NCBI GenBank assembly: GCA_900547785.1
Contig: URIB01000013.1
Coordinates: forward strand, 1-30,966
Length of the DNA: 30,966 nucleotides
Direction: 5' to 3'
DNA from: an uncultured Dialister sp.
Lineage (GTDB): Bacteria > Bacillota > Negativicutes > Veillonellales > Dialisteraceae
In this document: positions 30,806-30,966 of the stretch, piece after piece
Layout of the letters: each line of letters opens with the position of its first letter
How positions within the stretch are numbered: the stretch's first letter is position 1
The notes under the pieces: model-generated
The model's database searches: none
Seen by the model: the letters and a program-made list of their open reading frames with translations, nothing else
What the model was told of the DNA's origin: nothing
Position numbers and translations under genes: made by a program

Positions 30806-30966
30806 CTCATACAAAAAAGCCGTCCCCGCTTGTCGGGGAAGGTGGCGGCGAAGCCGTCGAAAGGGGGCAAGCGTGAGCAGAAATGAAAAAAGCGGTTTTT
30901 AGAGAGCGGCGTTAAATACTTGCCTGTCATTCTTGAACGGTCGTAAAAAGCGGTCGGGAATACAAT
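30806..30966. repeat. Dispersed nested-palindrome repeat, copy E (cut by window end)
   Basis: Same orientation as copy D: a GTCCCCGCTTGTCGGGGAA stem, a GGCGGC/GCCGTC stem at 30844-30858, GAAAGGGGGCAAGCGTGAGCAG, then core boxes CTTGCCTGTCATTCTTGAACG and GTCGTAAAAAGCGGTCGGGA. The other end lies outside the window. Confidence 0.75.

Overview
The window looks like chromosome from a diderm Firmicute of the class Negativicutes, most likely Dialister or a close relative; this is inference from gene content, not a database match. Outer-membrane proteins (a YadA-type trimeric autotransporter adhesin and a TonB-dependent receptor) sit beside genes typical of Firmicutes: DUF4446 next to parB, a FliB-like Cys-rich protein, a tandem-type glycine riboswitch and a ParA/ParB/parS locus. 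Base composition is moderate, with AT-rich intergenic regions full of palindromic repeats.

Layout. 1-113 is part of a dispersed repeat. 159-5945 (-) is a giant adhesin whose promoter carries a G8 tract in the -35/-10 spacer. 6215-7316 holds no gene, only three or four copies of a nested palindromic repeat. 7399-8783 (+) is a low-molecular-weight phosphatase overlapping a FliB-like gene. 9039-10259 (+) is a dicarboxylate/amino-acid symporter. 10461-12192 (+) is a glycine riboswitch driving an alanine/glycine symporter. 12405-12630 (-) carries a tiny transcription unit for a 25-residue peptide. 12752-14194 (-) is an acyl-CoA synthetase and 14317-14835 (+) a repeat protein. 15036-19068 (-) is a zinc-uptake operon: zur, a small Cys-rich membrane protein, znuA, znuC, znuB and a lipoprotein, with a Zur-type palindrome over its start. 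19178-19978 (-) is uridine phosphorylase. 20185-22694 (+) holds mnmE, a TetR regulator and an unknown gene. 22779-24167 (-) is a sodium:solute symporter flanked by two near-perfect parS sites. 24376-27523 (+) holds parA, parB, DUF4446 and an M23 peptidase. 27676-29949 (+) is a TonB-dependent receptor. 30236-30966 is palindromic repeats again.

How it fits together. The mnmE/parABS cluster suggests a position near the replication origin. The zinc operon looks self-regulated. Three transporters (DAACS, AGCS, SSS) handle organic solutes; the AGCS gene is under glycine control. The most striking feature is that both large surface proteins carry a G8 homopolymer where slippage should switch expression: in the promoter spacer of the adhesin, and inside the signal-peptide coding region of the TonB receptor, which in this sequence is out of frame with its best start. 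Together they look like a two-gene phase-variable surface repertoire. The nested palindromic repeats at both ends of the window, with compensating changes in their stems, are the second candidate for something undescribed.
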